Positions 28,011-35,513 of a stretch of DNA of 64,000 bases are shown here, piece after piece. Position 1 is the first letter of the stretch. Each line of letters starts with the position of its first letter. The stretch covers positions 1 to 64,000 of the forward strand of contig NZ_JBFNXJ010000008.1 of the NCBI RefSeq assembly GCF_040812015.1, read 5' to 3'. The translations under genes and the position numbers were made by a program. The notes beneath the pieces are model-generated. The model was not told the origin of the DNA. It saw only the letters and a list, made by a program, of their open reading frames with translations, and searched no databases. Source of the stretch: Chitinivorax sp. PXF-14 (GTDB taxonomy: Bacteria; Pseudomonadota; Gammaproteobacteria; Burkholderiales; SCOH01).

Positions 28011-28408
28011 CGCAGGAATTAGTGTGTGATTGGTGAGGCCGCCACTTGGCGGTCCCGCCGTGAAATGTGGCGGTTGGGAATGATTTCAATAGTTCGCATA
28101 ATGTATATTATGTCAAATCGCCAATCAAGAATTCGCCGCGCTTCGATTTTATATTTTCCCGCGCCTTCGGCGACAATGCACGCTGGAGGCGTGGCACGGG
28201 CTGTACCTGCGGCTTGGTTCTCCAGGTTCCTCGCACACGCAACATCTCTCTTGAAAATGCAGGCGTCCACTTGGGCGATGTTCTGACTCGACAATGCCAG
28301 ATACTTGTTGCGGAGGGTAAGTAATCGCTAGCTGCAGGCGCAATACCTGGCGATGGGATTGGTGCTTGCAAGATATACTTTAGCCATTGAAGACCAGGCG
28401 ATTCACAA
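28011..28408. other. Intergenic region with inverted repeats, no gene seen
   Basis: A short hairpin, CCGCC/GGCGG (28039-28052), follows mscL. CATAAT-GTAT-ATTATG (28097-28112) is a perfect AT-rich inverted repeat. Short open frames on both strands lack family resemblance and ribosome binding sites. Base composition is lower in GC than on either side, so this may be the left edge of an acquired segment. Confidence 0.45.
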
Positions 28409-28822
28409 ATGGGCGATACACCGATGGGGTTGGCGGGCGGTAAGTTTGAGCTGAGAGGTGCTGTGTGGATGCTGGTGGGTGGGAAAAACTTCGGCGGCAA
28501 GGGTCGTATCGAGTTGCTGGTCAAGATTGGCGAATATGGCTCGATTGCGCAGGCGGCGAAGGCCATGAGAATGAGCTACAAGGCCGCATGGGACGCGGTC
28601 GATACCATGAACAACCTGGCGGGGGCTGCATTGGTGGAGCGTTTGGCCGGCGGAAAAGGTGGCGGCGGCACGCGTTTGACGCAACGCGGTGAGCGGCTGG
28701 TGGCGCAATTCAAGCTCATCGAGCATGAGCATCGTTGTTTTGTCGAGCGCTTGAGTCAGCGGCTGCAAGAAATGAGCGATGATGGTGAGCCTGTCAGATT
28801 TTCTATGTGCAAGAGGTCATGA
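28409..28822 (+). CDS. modE: ModE-type regulator, DNA-binding domain only
   Basis: 137-residue winged-helix protein of the ModE N-terminal/LysR-like type: KGRIELLVKIGEYGSIAQAA, then AMRMSYKAAWDAVDTMN and the wing GGKGGGGTRLTQRGERL. Full-length ModE continues with two molbindin (TOBE/MOP) domains that bind molybdate; here the protein ends at about the domain border. Single-domain ModE proteins exist, so this may be natural, but a broken transposase starts 24 bp after the stop codon and may have removed the sensor part. Six ModE-like operators in this window are its likely targets. No obvious strong ribosome binding site is present. Confidence 0.8.
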   Translation: MGDTPMGLAGGKFELRGAVWMLVGGKNFGGKGRIELLVKIGEYGSIAQAAKAMRMSYKAAWDAVDTMNNLAGAALVERLAGGKGGGGTRLTQRGERLVAQFKLIEHEHRCFVERLSQRLQEMSDDGEPVRFSMCKRS

Positions 28823-28845
28823 GATGATTCTGAAAGGAGCCCCTC

Positions 28846-29057
28846 ATGCCCACCATGCCCGCTAAGAAGACCAAGAAACCCAACTCCCCAGGCTCATTCC
28901 TGACGAGCTGATCGACCCGCTCCTGGCGCAGGTCGACGGCAAGGATGCCGAATCGATTCTCGGCGAATCGGGCTTGGTCGGCCTCCTCACCTGGAAACAG
29001 GCGGCCAATCAGTTCGCCATTCTGTTCGGCGAGCGTTTCACCAACGCCCTAGGCTGA
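28846..29057 (+). pseudogene. Remnant of an IS256-type transposase
   Basis: The plus strand encodes MPTMPAKKTKKPNSP in one frame, then, after a shift, IPDELIDPLLAQVDGKDAES and ILGESGLVGLLTWKQAANQF. This is the N-terminal part of an IS256/Mutator-type transposase as found in betaproteobacteria. A stop codon ends the first frame at about 28909; the second frame ends at 29055. The rest of the transposase, including the catalytic DDE region, is missing, as are recognisable terminal repeats. An AAGGAG ribosome binding site is still present. Confidence 0.7.
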
Positions 29058-29185
29058 GATTTGCTTAACCGACCTCAGCACACAGAATTTCTGACACCTC
29101 CTCCTCCCCTTTTTTTGGTGTGGCGGCAAAAATCAAGTAGCCAGCCCCTCCCCTGCTTCCAATATTCTCTCATCGTCTACAAGAC

Positions 29186-29199
29186 TTGATTTTTATCAA
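29186..29199. promoter_or_regulatory. FNR/ANR box, perfect consensus
   Basis: TTGATTTTTATCAA matches the FNR consensus TTGAT-N4-ATCAA in all ten defined positions. The gap to the -10-like TTATAT at 29222-29227 is exactly 22 bp, which places the box at about -41.5 as in class II FNR-activated promoters. It should activate the DUF2325 unit without oxygen. Confidence 0.8.
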
Positions 29200-29207
29200 A
29201 CAATAAG

Positions 29208-29231
29208 CGATATATATTGGCTTATATTTCG
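29208..29231. promoter_or_regulatory. ModE-like operator A
   Basis: CGATATAT-N8-ATATTTCG; 7 of 8 half-site bases are symmetric. It has the 8+8+8 layout shared by all six sites in this window. It lies 8 bp after the FNR box and covers the -10-like TTATAT, so bound ModE would be expected to block this promoter. Confidence 0.7.
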
Positions 29232-29385
29232 GTCATGTCGGCCACCACCTAGCGGGGTGGCTGTGGCTGCAGTAATTCCGACCATTGGCACCGGTCTTAT
29301 GGACAAGTGGCATGTAGCAGAATAGCGCTCGGGAAGGGGGTGATGCCAGAAATGGCAGCGCTCATTGCATCGGTGTGATGACCGA
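29229..29385 (+). ncRNA. Structured leader RNA, candidate Mo-cofactor-type riboswitch
   Basis: Within the roughly 237-nt leader of the DUF2325 gene, TCGGTCAT (29229-29236) pairs with ATGACCGA (29378-29385) over 157 nt. Enclosed are hairpins GCCACC/GGTGGC (29241-29261), GCTGCA/TGTAGC (29266-29318, one G-U) with inner GACC/GGTC (29280-29296), and AGCGCT/AGCGCT (29324-29362) capped by TGCCA-GAAA-TGGCA (29344-29357), a GNRA tetraloop. The size and multi-arm shape resemble the molybdenum-cofactor riboswitch, and all neighbours concern Mo, but I cannot verify the conserved core. The predicted transcript start (about 29233) would trim the outer helix by 2-4 bp. Confidence 0.45.
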
Positions 29386-29414
29386 GGCCCTGCTTGGGAT
29401 AATATTGCTTCGTT

Positions 29415-29444
29415 TATCGTTATATAAAAAAAGATATAACGATA
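29415..29444. promoter_or_regulatory. ModE-like operator B (perfect)
   Basis: TATCGTTATAT (29415-29425) and ATATAACGATA (29434-29444) are perfect 11-bp inverted repeats separated by AAAAAAAG. The inner 24 bp (29418-29441) has the CGTTATAT-N8-ATATAACG form, very close to the E. coli ModE consensus. It stands 26 bp before the DUF2325 ATG. Confidence 0.88.
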
Positions 29445-29470
29445 TTTAAAACGGAAATTTGAGTACATTC

Positions 29471-30784
29471 ATGAAACAGATCGCTCGCTTACTTGAGGAA
29501 ACTTACAGGCCGCCCGTACAGCTTTCCCAGTCTTCGGTGCGGGTGATGCCGCGCATCCGTCACAAGATCTGGGAGTTGCCGCCTACCTGCCATTGCCCAC
29601 TGGTCGGCACCTGCCTGTCAGTTGACGATTTGCGCCAACTGGCAAGGCGCGCAGGCCTGGATACCCAGGACATGTCCGACTATCTGTTGCATTCCGTGGT
29701 GGTTGACCTGTGCGGTAGCAGGTCTGAAGTTGCCGAGCTGCTCCAGCGCAGCCTCGACCAACGCTACACCCTCTCCATTCGACGGTTCGCCAAGGCCAAG
29801 TGTGGCAACGAGATCCTTGCGCTGTGGCGACAGGCGGTTGACGACGGGAATATTGCCGGAAGCCTGTGGGCCGCCTGGACGCACCCCTGCATTGGCGACG
29901 AGGAAGGCGGCGCCATCTACGGCGATGTCCACATGCTGTCGCATCAGCTGGGTGCGCAGGAGCGTTCGGAACGGCGGCGCTTACTCGCCGTAGAGCAAAA
30001 GAACACGCATTTGCACGACGAAGTCTCCTGCCTGCGGGAGCGTCTCGTTAGCTCTCAACTCGAGCAGAAACGTTGCGCGGAATTGCTCAATGCCAGCAGG
30101 GCTGAAGTTGACAGGCTGGCGACCCAGATCAAGTTCAACGAGACCGCGCTGCTGACGGTGAGCCAGACCGATGCATCGAACAGGTCGCTTGAACGACGCA
30201 ACGAGGCGCTCAGTATGCGTCTGACGTTGATGGAGCAACGTCATGCCACACAATTGCGCCAGATCGTGGAACTGGAAAGCGAGCTTGCGCGTTCGCGTGA
30301 AGCGCAACGGCTTGCCAATGCGGTAGCCAAAGCCGCGCCGATAGCGGAAATCGACACGCCACGCGATACGCCGGCGCACCCAGATGCGGCGCTTGATATC
30401 GATCTCTCCGGCCGTCGCATACTCTGCATCGGAGGGCGTCCCGGTGCTGTCGACCACTATCGCAGGCTGGTTGAAACGAGTGGCGGGTACTTTATCCACC
30501 ACGACGGCGGCCAGGAAGAAAATGCACATCGACTGGATACGTTCGTCAGCAGCGCCGATGCTGTCATTTGCTTTGCCAGCCACGTATCGCATTCCGCTTA
30601 CTGGCGGATAAAAAGTGCCTGCAAGCAGCGCGGGCTCGACTGCCTGTTCCTGAGATCCGGGGGGATCACCAGCTTTGCCCGTAGCCTGGATGGTCTGGCC
30701 GAGGCATTTGCCGGAACCTGCGCTGCGCCAGCCAGGCACATGAATTCACAACGAAATGGGGTGCACGCCTTGCAGAATGCGTGA
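29471..30784 (+). CDS. DUF2325 domain protein, Mo-region
   Basis: 437 residues (a TTG 12 bp upstream is an alternative start). The N-terminal part has a cysteine cluster, PPTCHCPLVGTCL (about residues 38-50), that could hold a metal or FeS centre. A long charged helical section (about 160-290) looks like coiled coil. The C-terminal DUF2325 domain (about 320-415) runs from RRILCIGGRPGAVDHYRRLV through HHDGGQEENAHRL to ADAVICFASHVSHSAYWRIK, a Rossmann-like fold of unknown function. FNR and ModE boxes plus a structured leader precede it, and the molybdoenzyme genes follow. The role is unknown; sensing or regulation tied to the next genes is an inference. Confidence 0.85.
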   Translation: MKQIARLLEETYRPPVQLSQSSVRVMPRIRHKIWELPPTCHCPLVGTCLSVDDLRQLARRAGLDTQDMSDYLLHSVVVDLCGSRSEVAELLQRSLDQRYTLSIRRFAKAKCGNEILALWRQAVDDGNIAGSLWAAWTHPCIGDEEGGAIYGDVHMLSHQLGAQERSERRRLLAVEQKNTHLHDEVSCLRERLVSSQLEQKRCAELLNASRAEVDRLATQIKFNETALLTVSQTDASNRSLERRNEALSMRLTLMEQRHATQLRQIVELESELARSREAQRLANAVAKAAPIAEIDTPRDTPAHPDAALDIDLSGRRILCIGGRPGAVDHYRRLVETSGGYFIHHDGGQEENAHRLDTFVSSADAVICFASHVSHSAYWRIKSACKQRGLDCLFLRSGGITSFARSLDGLAEAFAGTCAAPARHMNSQRNGVHALQNA

Positions 30785-30915
30785 CCTGTGTTGATTGGCG
30801 ACGCAGGCACTATAGACGTGCAGGGAAAGCCGAAACGGCGGCGCTATTTTCCGGTTTTGGACTGCGAGAAACAATCGGGCAGCCTCGTGAGAGAGCATGC
30901 CATTTTTTTGTCAAC

Positions 30916-30939
30916 CGTTATATACAAGTAAATATTGCG
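30916..30939. promoter_or_regulatory. ModE-like operator C (degenerate)
   Basis: CGTTATAT-N8-ATATTGCG; the left half is consensus and the right half matches at 6 of 8 positions. It lies 88 bp upstream of the molybdoenzyme start codon and has the same 24-bp geometry as the other sites. Confidence 0.55.
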
Positions 30940-30965
30940 CTGCCGTAGAGCAGCAAATACAAAAA

Positions 30966-30981
30966 CCCCGCAACGACGGGG
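30966..30981 (+). promoter_or_regulatory. Leader hairpin before the molybdoenzyme gene
   Basis: CCCCG (30966-30970) and CGGGG (30977-30981) form a short GC stem after a run of A, immediately before two consecutive ribosome binding sites (GAGGAG at 30984 and AGGAG at 31016). Confidence 0.4.
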
Positions 30982-30992
30982 TGAGGAGACAT

Positions 30993-31070
30993 ATGAAAGA
31001 CCTGACGACACACCCCAGGAGATCATATGTTATTTGGCAGGACAAAAAAGAATCCGATCAAGCTCCCTGA
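30993..31070 (+). CDS. Possible 25-codon leader peptide
   Basis: An ATG at 30993 follows GAGGAGACAT, a good ribosome binding site. The frame reads MKDLTTHPRRSYVIWQDKKE and ends at TGA 31068-31070, overlapping the molybdoenzyme start codon (31027) in another frame. Either it is a translational-coupling leader peptide, or the first ribosome binding site is accidental. No homology is claimed. Confidence 0.3.
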   Translation: MKDLTTHPRRSYVIWQDKKESDQAP

Positions 31071-33231
31071 GCACGGTGCCGTCGAGTGGAAGTATGCTAC
31101 CTGCGGCTATTGTTCCACCGGCTGCTCGATCGAAGTCGGCCTGAACGCCGAAGGCAAGGCCGTCGCGTCGCGCGGCGTGGCCGATGCCGACGTGAACCGC
31201 GGCAAGCTCTGCGTGAAGGGGCTGGTCGAGCACCGGCTGTTCGACACCGCCGGGCGCGGCATGTACCCGATGAAGCGCAAGCACTGGTCCGACCCGTGGG
31301 AGCGTACGACTTGGGACGAGGCATTCACGCTGCTGCACGACGGCATTCGCGGCATCCAGGCCAAGTATGGGCGCGACTCGGTGGCCGTCATCTCCACCGG
31401 CCAGATGCTGACCGAGGAGTTCTACACGCTGGGCAAGCTCACGCGCGGCCTGATCGGCACCAACACCTATGACGGCAATACCACGCTGTGCATGGCATCC
31501 GCTGTGTCGGGCTACAAGCGCTCGTTCGGCTCGGACGGCCCGCCCGGCTGTTACGACGACTTTTCGCATACCAATTGCCTGATCGCCTGGGGCTCAAACC
31601 TGCCCGAGCAGCACCCCATCATCTATTACCGGATGAAGGATGCGCAGGAGAAACGCCACTTTCCGCTGATCGTGGTCGATCCGCGCCTGACTATGCTGGG
31701 CCAGAATGCCGATATTTACCTGCCGCTCACGCCGGGTACGGATGTCGTGCTGCAGAACGCGATGATGCACGTCATCTTCAAAGAGGGGCTCGAAGACAAG
31801 CGCTACATCGAGGCCAACACCAACGGCCTCGAAGAGCTCAAGGCCGAGGTGGCCAAGTGGGACCCGACCACGGCATCGAAGGTTTGCGGCATCAATGAAG
31901 AAACCATCCGCGTCGTTGCCCGGCTGTTTGCCAAGGCCAACCCGGCGATGTGCATCTGGACCATGGGCATCAACCAGTCCACGCACGGCTCGGATGGTGT
32001 CGTCGGCATCAACAACCTGTGCCTGATCACCGGCAACGTGGGCCGCCCGGGCGGCGCGCCGCTGTCGATCACCGGCCAGTGCAATGCCATGGGCACACGC
32101 GAATGGTCGTCGGCATCCGGGCTGCCTAACTACCGGCTGCTTGAGTACGAGAAGGATAGGCTGGAGATCGCCAATTTCTGGAATATCGACCCCGAGTTCC
32201 TGCCCAAGAAGGTCGGCCCGAAGCAGACCGACATCTACCAGGTGATGGAGGCCGGCGCGATCAAGGGTATGTGGCTGGTGGCCACCAACCCGATGACCTC
32301 GCTCCCCAATACCTCGCGCGTGCGCAAGGCGATGGAACAGCTTGAATTCTGCTGCGTGCAGGACTGCTACACCGATACCGAGAGCGCCCAGTACGCCACC
32401 CTGTATCTGCCTGCCGGCACGTGGGCGGAGAAAAACGGCGTGATGACCAATACCGAACGGCGCATCAACCTCGTCAACCCAGTCGTGCCGTGCCCGGGCG
32501 AAGCCAAGCCCGATCTGTGGATATTCAACCGTGCCGCCGAGCGCTTCAATACCGAAGGCCGGGTGAAGTTTCCGGAAAAGGCGGCGGATATCTTTCTGGA
32601 GATGCGCGAGATCTCGCGCGGGCGCTTGTCCGATATCTCCGGCATGGATCATGCGCTGCTCGAAAAGAGCCGCGGCATCCAGTGGCCCTACACCGCCGAG
32701 CAGGTGGCCCGTGGCGAGCCGCCACCCAAGGGTGGCAAGCGGCTCTACACCGTGGACGGCACCTTCCGCTATCCCGATGGCAAGGCCAAGCTGATCGCCC
32801 TGCCCTTCGTGGTCAATTACGAGGTGCCCGACGACGAGTATCCGTTCTGGCTCAATACCGGCCGCCTGATCGAGCACTGGCACGGCCGCACCAAGACCGG
32901 AAAGATCGGCAACAACAACAAGTTCAGCCCGATCCCATTCATCGAGATGAACCCCGATGCCGCCGGCGAGCTCGGTGTGCGCGAGGGCGAATACGTGCGA
33001 CTGGTGTCGCGCCGCTCCGATGCTGTGGTGATGGCCAAGCTGACCAGCCGGGTGCGCAAGAACATGGTGTTCCTGCCCTTCCATTTCCACGACTGTGCCA
33101 ACCGGCTCACCATCGCCAACCTCGATCCTCACTCGCGGCAGCCGGCCTACAAGCAGTCCGCCGTCCGCATCGAGACCATCGCCAACCAGTACGAAGCGGC
33201 GATCTTGAGCAAGGAAATGCGGACGTTTTGA
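31027..33231 (+). CDS. NapA/NasA-like molybdopterin oxidoreductase, cytoplasmic
   Basis: 734-residue Mo/W-bis-MGD enzyme. It has an N-terminal [4Fe-4S] site (CGYCSTGC, later GKLCVKG), central molybdopterin-binding domains with SFGSDGPPGCYDDF and WTMGINQSTHGSDGV, and a C-terminal dinucleotide-binding domain (FWLNTGRLIEHWHGRTKTGK). The probable metal ligand is the cysteine in TTLCMASAV, as in NapA/NasA. There is no Tat signal, so it works in the cytoplasm. The next gene encodes a combined FeS and membrane-anchor partner, suggesting a quinol-linked respiratory or quinone-reducing enzyme with a cytoplasmic active site. Nitrate is one possible substrate; formate, selenate or another oxyanion cannot be excluded. 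ModE site C lies upstream. Confidence 0.88.
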   Translation: MLFGRTKKNPIKLPEHGAVEWKYATCGYCSTGCSIEVGLNAEGKAVASRGVADADVNRGKLCVKGLVEHRLFDTAGRGMYPMKRKHWSDPWERTTWDEAFTLLHDGIRGIQAKYGRDSVAVISTGQMLTEEFYTLGKLTRGLIGTNTYDGNTTLCMASAVSGYKRSFGSDGPPGCYDDFSHTNCLIAWGSNLPEQHPIIYYRMKDAQEKRHFPLIVVDPRLTMLGQNADIYLPLTPGTDVVLQNAMMHVIFKEGLEDKRYIEANTNGLEELKAEVAKWDPTTASKVCGINEETIRVVARLFAKANPAMCIWTMGINQSTHGSDGVVGINNLCLITGNVGRPGGAPLSITGQCNAMGTREWSSASGLPNYRLLEYEKDRLEIANFWNIDPEFLPKKVGPKQTDIYQVMEAGAIKGMWLVATNPMTSLPNTSRVRKAMEQLEFCCVQDCYTDTESAQYATLYLPAGTWAEKNGVMTNTERRINLVNPVVPCPGEAKPDLWIFNRAAERFNTEGRVKFPEKAADIFLEMREISRGRLSDISGMDHALLEKSRGIQWPYTAEQVARGEPPPKGGKRLYTVDGTFRYPDGKAKLIALPFVVNYEVPDDEYPFWLNTGRLIEHWHGRTKTGKIGNNNKFSPIPFIEMNPDAAGELGVREGEYVRLVSRRSDAVVMAKLTSRVRKNMVFLPFHFHDCANRLTIANLDPHSRQPAYKQSAVRIETIANQYEAAILSKEMRTF

Positions 33232-33302
33232 GCCTGATTCCAGGCCCGCATCAATCGTGACAAGCAGGCACGGCCGCCGGCAACCAGCTGGGCGGCCTGG
33301 CG

Positions 33303-33420
33303 CTGCCGCGAAATTAGGTCGTAGGTCAGACTTCAGTCCGACCTGCAAAAACCGCATATTTTCGCGGCAGTAAGGCGACCGGCGAGTTCACGGTTGATCC
33401 GGAATTGGGATAACCCGCGC
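33303..33420. repeat. Nested inverted-repeat element
   Basis: The outer arms CTGCCGCGAAA (33303-33313) and TTTCGCGGCAG (33360-33370) are perfect inverted repeats. Inside lies AGGTCAGACT-TC-AGTCCGACCT (33323-33344, one mismatch), and just outside CGCGC-AACA-GCGCG (about 33417-33430). The layout is that of a REP/BIME- or MITE-like extragenic palindrome inserted between the molybdoenzyme gene and its membrane partner. Confidence 0.6.
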
Positions 33421-33456
33421 AACAGCGCGCCTACGATCAAGAGCACATTCAATATC

Positions 33457-35403
33457 ATGTTTCAACGCCGAGAAAACGAACCCGACTATGCCTGTCTCAA
33501 GGACAGGCCGAGCAAATCACACAACACCTGGGGCAAGTCGATCGAGACGGTACCCGATGACGACCCTCGCCGGGGCAAAAGCCTCAACATCAATGGCGAT
33601 AACTGGGTCAGCGATAACCCCAACCGCTACAAGCAGCACGGTTTTTACTTCAACGCCGACAACTGCATCGCCTGCCATGCCTGCGAGGCGGCCTGCTCCG
33701 AAAAGAACGACAATCCGGCGCACCATGCCTTCCGCTCGGTCGGCTTCGTCGAGGGCGGCAGCTTTCCGAACATGACGCGGCTCAACATCTCGCTGGCCTG
33801 CAACCATTGCGACGATCCGGCCTGCCTCAAGGGCTGCCCGACACGGGCCTACACCAAATTCGCCGAATACGGTGCCGTGTTGCAGGACCCCAACATCTGC
33901 TTCGGTTGCGGCTACTGCACTTGGGTCTGCCCCTACAACGCGCCGCAGCTCGACCCGCTCAGGGGCGTGGTGAGCAAGTGCAATATGTGCGTGGATCGGC
34001 TTGAGGTGGGGCTCAAACCTGCCTGCGTATCAGCCTGCGTCGGCAAGGCGCTCGACTTCGGCGTGGTCGAAAACGTCCCGGATGGCCGCATCCAGTCCAA
34101 GATAGCGATCCCCGGCTTTCCCGACCCCAACATCACGCACCCCAATGTGCGTTTCCAGCAGGTGCGCAATCTGCCGCGCGACATGCACCGCGTCGACAGC
34201 ATGCCGATCCGCTATCACCGCAACGAAGAAACCAACCATTACCAGCCGATGCTCGACCCCAAGCACGGCTTCGAGCGCGACTGGAACCTGATCAAGCTGC
34301 TGACCTCGCACGAAATCTCGCACGTGGCCTTCACCTTGACGGCACAACTTGCCGCCGGCGCCTTCGTGCTGCTAGCGGCGCTGGGCCCGCTGCTGGCGCC
34401 ACTGCGGGCGCTGCACGGCAGCATGGCGTGGCTGCCGCTGCTGTCCGTCATGTTTGCGCTGCTGATGTACGGCATGCTCAAACTCAACCTGCACCTGGGC
34501 AAGCCTCACCGCTTCTACCGTGGCTACTACGGCCTGCGCTATTCGCCGGTATCCAAGGAGATATTCGGCGTGACCGTGTTCACCGTGGGGCTCAGCGGCT
34601 ACCTGGTATGGGCGCTGGTCAAGACGGCCGGCGCCACCATCGCGGGCTGGCTGGGGCGCGTCATCCCGATCGAGTGGTTCAATCACCCAGCGGTGAACAT
34701 CCTGCAGTGGTGCTGCGTCGCCGTGGGGCTGGCGGGCATCGGCTACGGCGGCTTTTACATGATCCGGCTCTACCGCATCAAGGCCCGCCCCTACTGGAAC
34801 CACTGGCACACCGACGCCAGCTTCGTCGGCTCGGCGCTGTCGCTGGGCGCGCTGCTGCCGCTGGCAATCGCCTGGCCGTTTGGGCTGATGAGCGACGCAC
34901 TGTTGCAGATCATGGCCGCCGTATCGGCCCTGGGCTTGGCGCTGGAAGGCAGCGCCCTGCTGGCGCACGCGCGCGATCTGCGCGATGCCAAGAGCGAAGG
35001 CGCCGCGTCGTTCTACATTCAGACCACCAAGTACGGCTATTCCTACCTGTTGCGCAATGGCTTGCTCGGCGCGGCGCTGTGTATGGCCGTGGGGCTGGCG
35101 CTCATGCCCGAGATGCGATGGTTCCTGCTGCCGCCGCTGTTCGCGCTGGCGCTGTCGCAGTCGGTGATCGGGCGGGCGCTGTTTTTCGCAGCGGTGATCC
35201 CTACCACCATGCCGGGCGCCTTCTTCTGGCGCAACCCAGGCTTTGTCGAGCACGCACGCGAAGTCGGCCTGGCCGACATGCCGCAGGTCGGGGTGGCCTA
35301 TGAGCACCATCATCCGTTCAAGATCGGCGAATTGCTGGATACGATCAGGACCACGACCTGGCGGGAAATGCTCGCGCAGACGAAGCGCGTATTTACCGGG
35401 TGA
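33457..35403 (+). CDS. Fused four-cluster ferredoxin / DmsC-type membrane anchor
   Basis: 648 residues. The N-terminal third is a DmsB/PhsB-like ferredoxin with four cysteine sets: CIACHACEAACSEKN, CNHCDDPACLKGC, CFGCGYCTWVCPYN and CNMCVDRL with CVSACVGKAL. The C-terminal two thirds form a DmsC-like anchor with about eight membrane helices (about 290-630). It would pass electrons between the quinone pool and the molybdoenzyme encoded upstream. B and C subunits are usually separate, so this is a fusion. I chose ATG 33457 (MFQRRENEPDYACLKDRPS); an in-frame TTG at 33394 lies in the repeat element and is unlikely. Confidence 0.88.
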   Translation: MFQRRENEPDYACLKDRPSKSHNTWGKSIETVPDDDPRRGKSLNINGDNWVSDNPNRYKQHGFYFNADNCIACHACEAACSEKNDNPAHHAFRSVGFVEGGSFPNMTRLNISLACNHCDDPACLKGCPTRAYTKFAEYGAVLQDPNICFGCGYCTWVCPYNAPQLDPLRGVVSKCNMCVDRLEVGLKPACVSACVGKALDFGVVENVPDGRIQSKIAIPGFPDPNITHPNVRFQQVRNLPRDMHRVDSMPIRYHRNEETNHYQPMLDPKHGFERDWNLIKLLTSHEISHVAFTLTAQLAAGAFVLLAALGPLLAPLRALHGSMAWLPLLSVMFALLMYGMLKLNLHLGKPHRFYRGYYGLRYSPVSKEIFGVTVFTVGLSGYLVWALVKTAGATIAGWLGRVIPIEWFNHPAVNILQWCCVAVGLAGIGYGGFYMIRLYRIKARPYWNHWHTDASFVGSALSLGALLPLAIAWPFGLMSDALLQIMAAVSALGLALEGSALLAHARDLRDAKSEGAASFYIQTTKYGYSYLLRNGLLGAALCMAVGLALMPEMRWFLLPPLFALALSQSVIGRALFFAAVIPTTMPGAFFWRNPGFVEHAREVGLADMPQVGVAYEHHHPFKIGELLDTIRTTTWREMLAQTKRVFTG

Positions 35404-35473
35404 GCGGGCGCCAACGGCGCAAGGTGGATTTACGCAACGCCGTGAGCGATGCCCGTACTTGCTGTATGGGTAA

Positions 35474-35487
35474 TTGATCGGGATCAA
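35474..35487. promoter_or_regulatory. FNR/ANR box, perfect consensus
   Basis: TTGATCGGGATCAA matches TTGAT-N4-ATCAA fully. It lies 98 bp before the DUF2478 start codon and 26 bp before ModE-like site D. The -10-like TATATT at 35517 is 29 bp away, more than the ideal 22 bp, so the promoter position is uncertain. Confidence 0.75.
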
Positions 35488-35513
35488 CGTATATCCAGAA
35501 CTGTCTGGTGCGA

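Noticed and set aside
33394-33456. TTG start that would lengthen the FeS/DmsC fusion by 21 residues
   Set aside because: It lies inside the inverted-repeat element and has no ribosome binding site; the family N-terminus begins at the ATG 33457.
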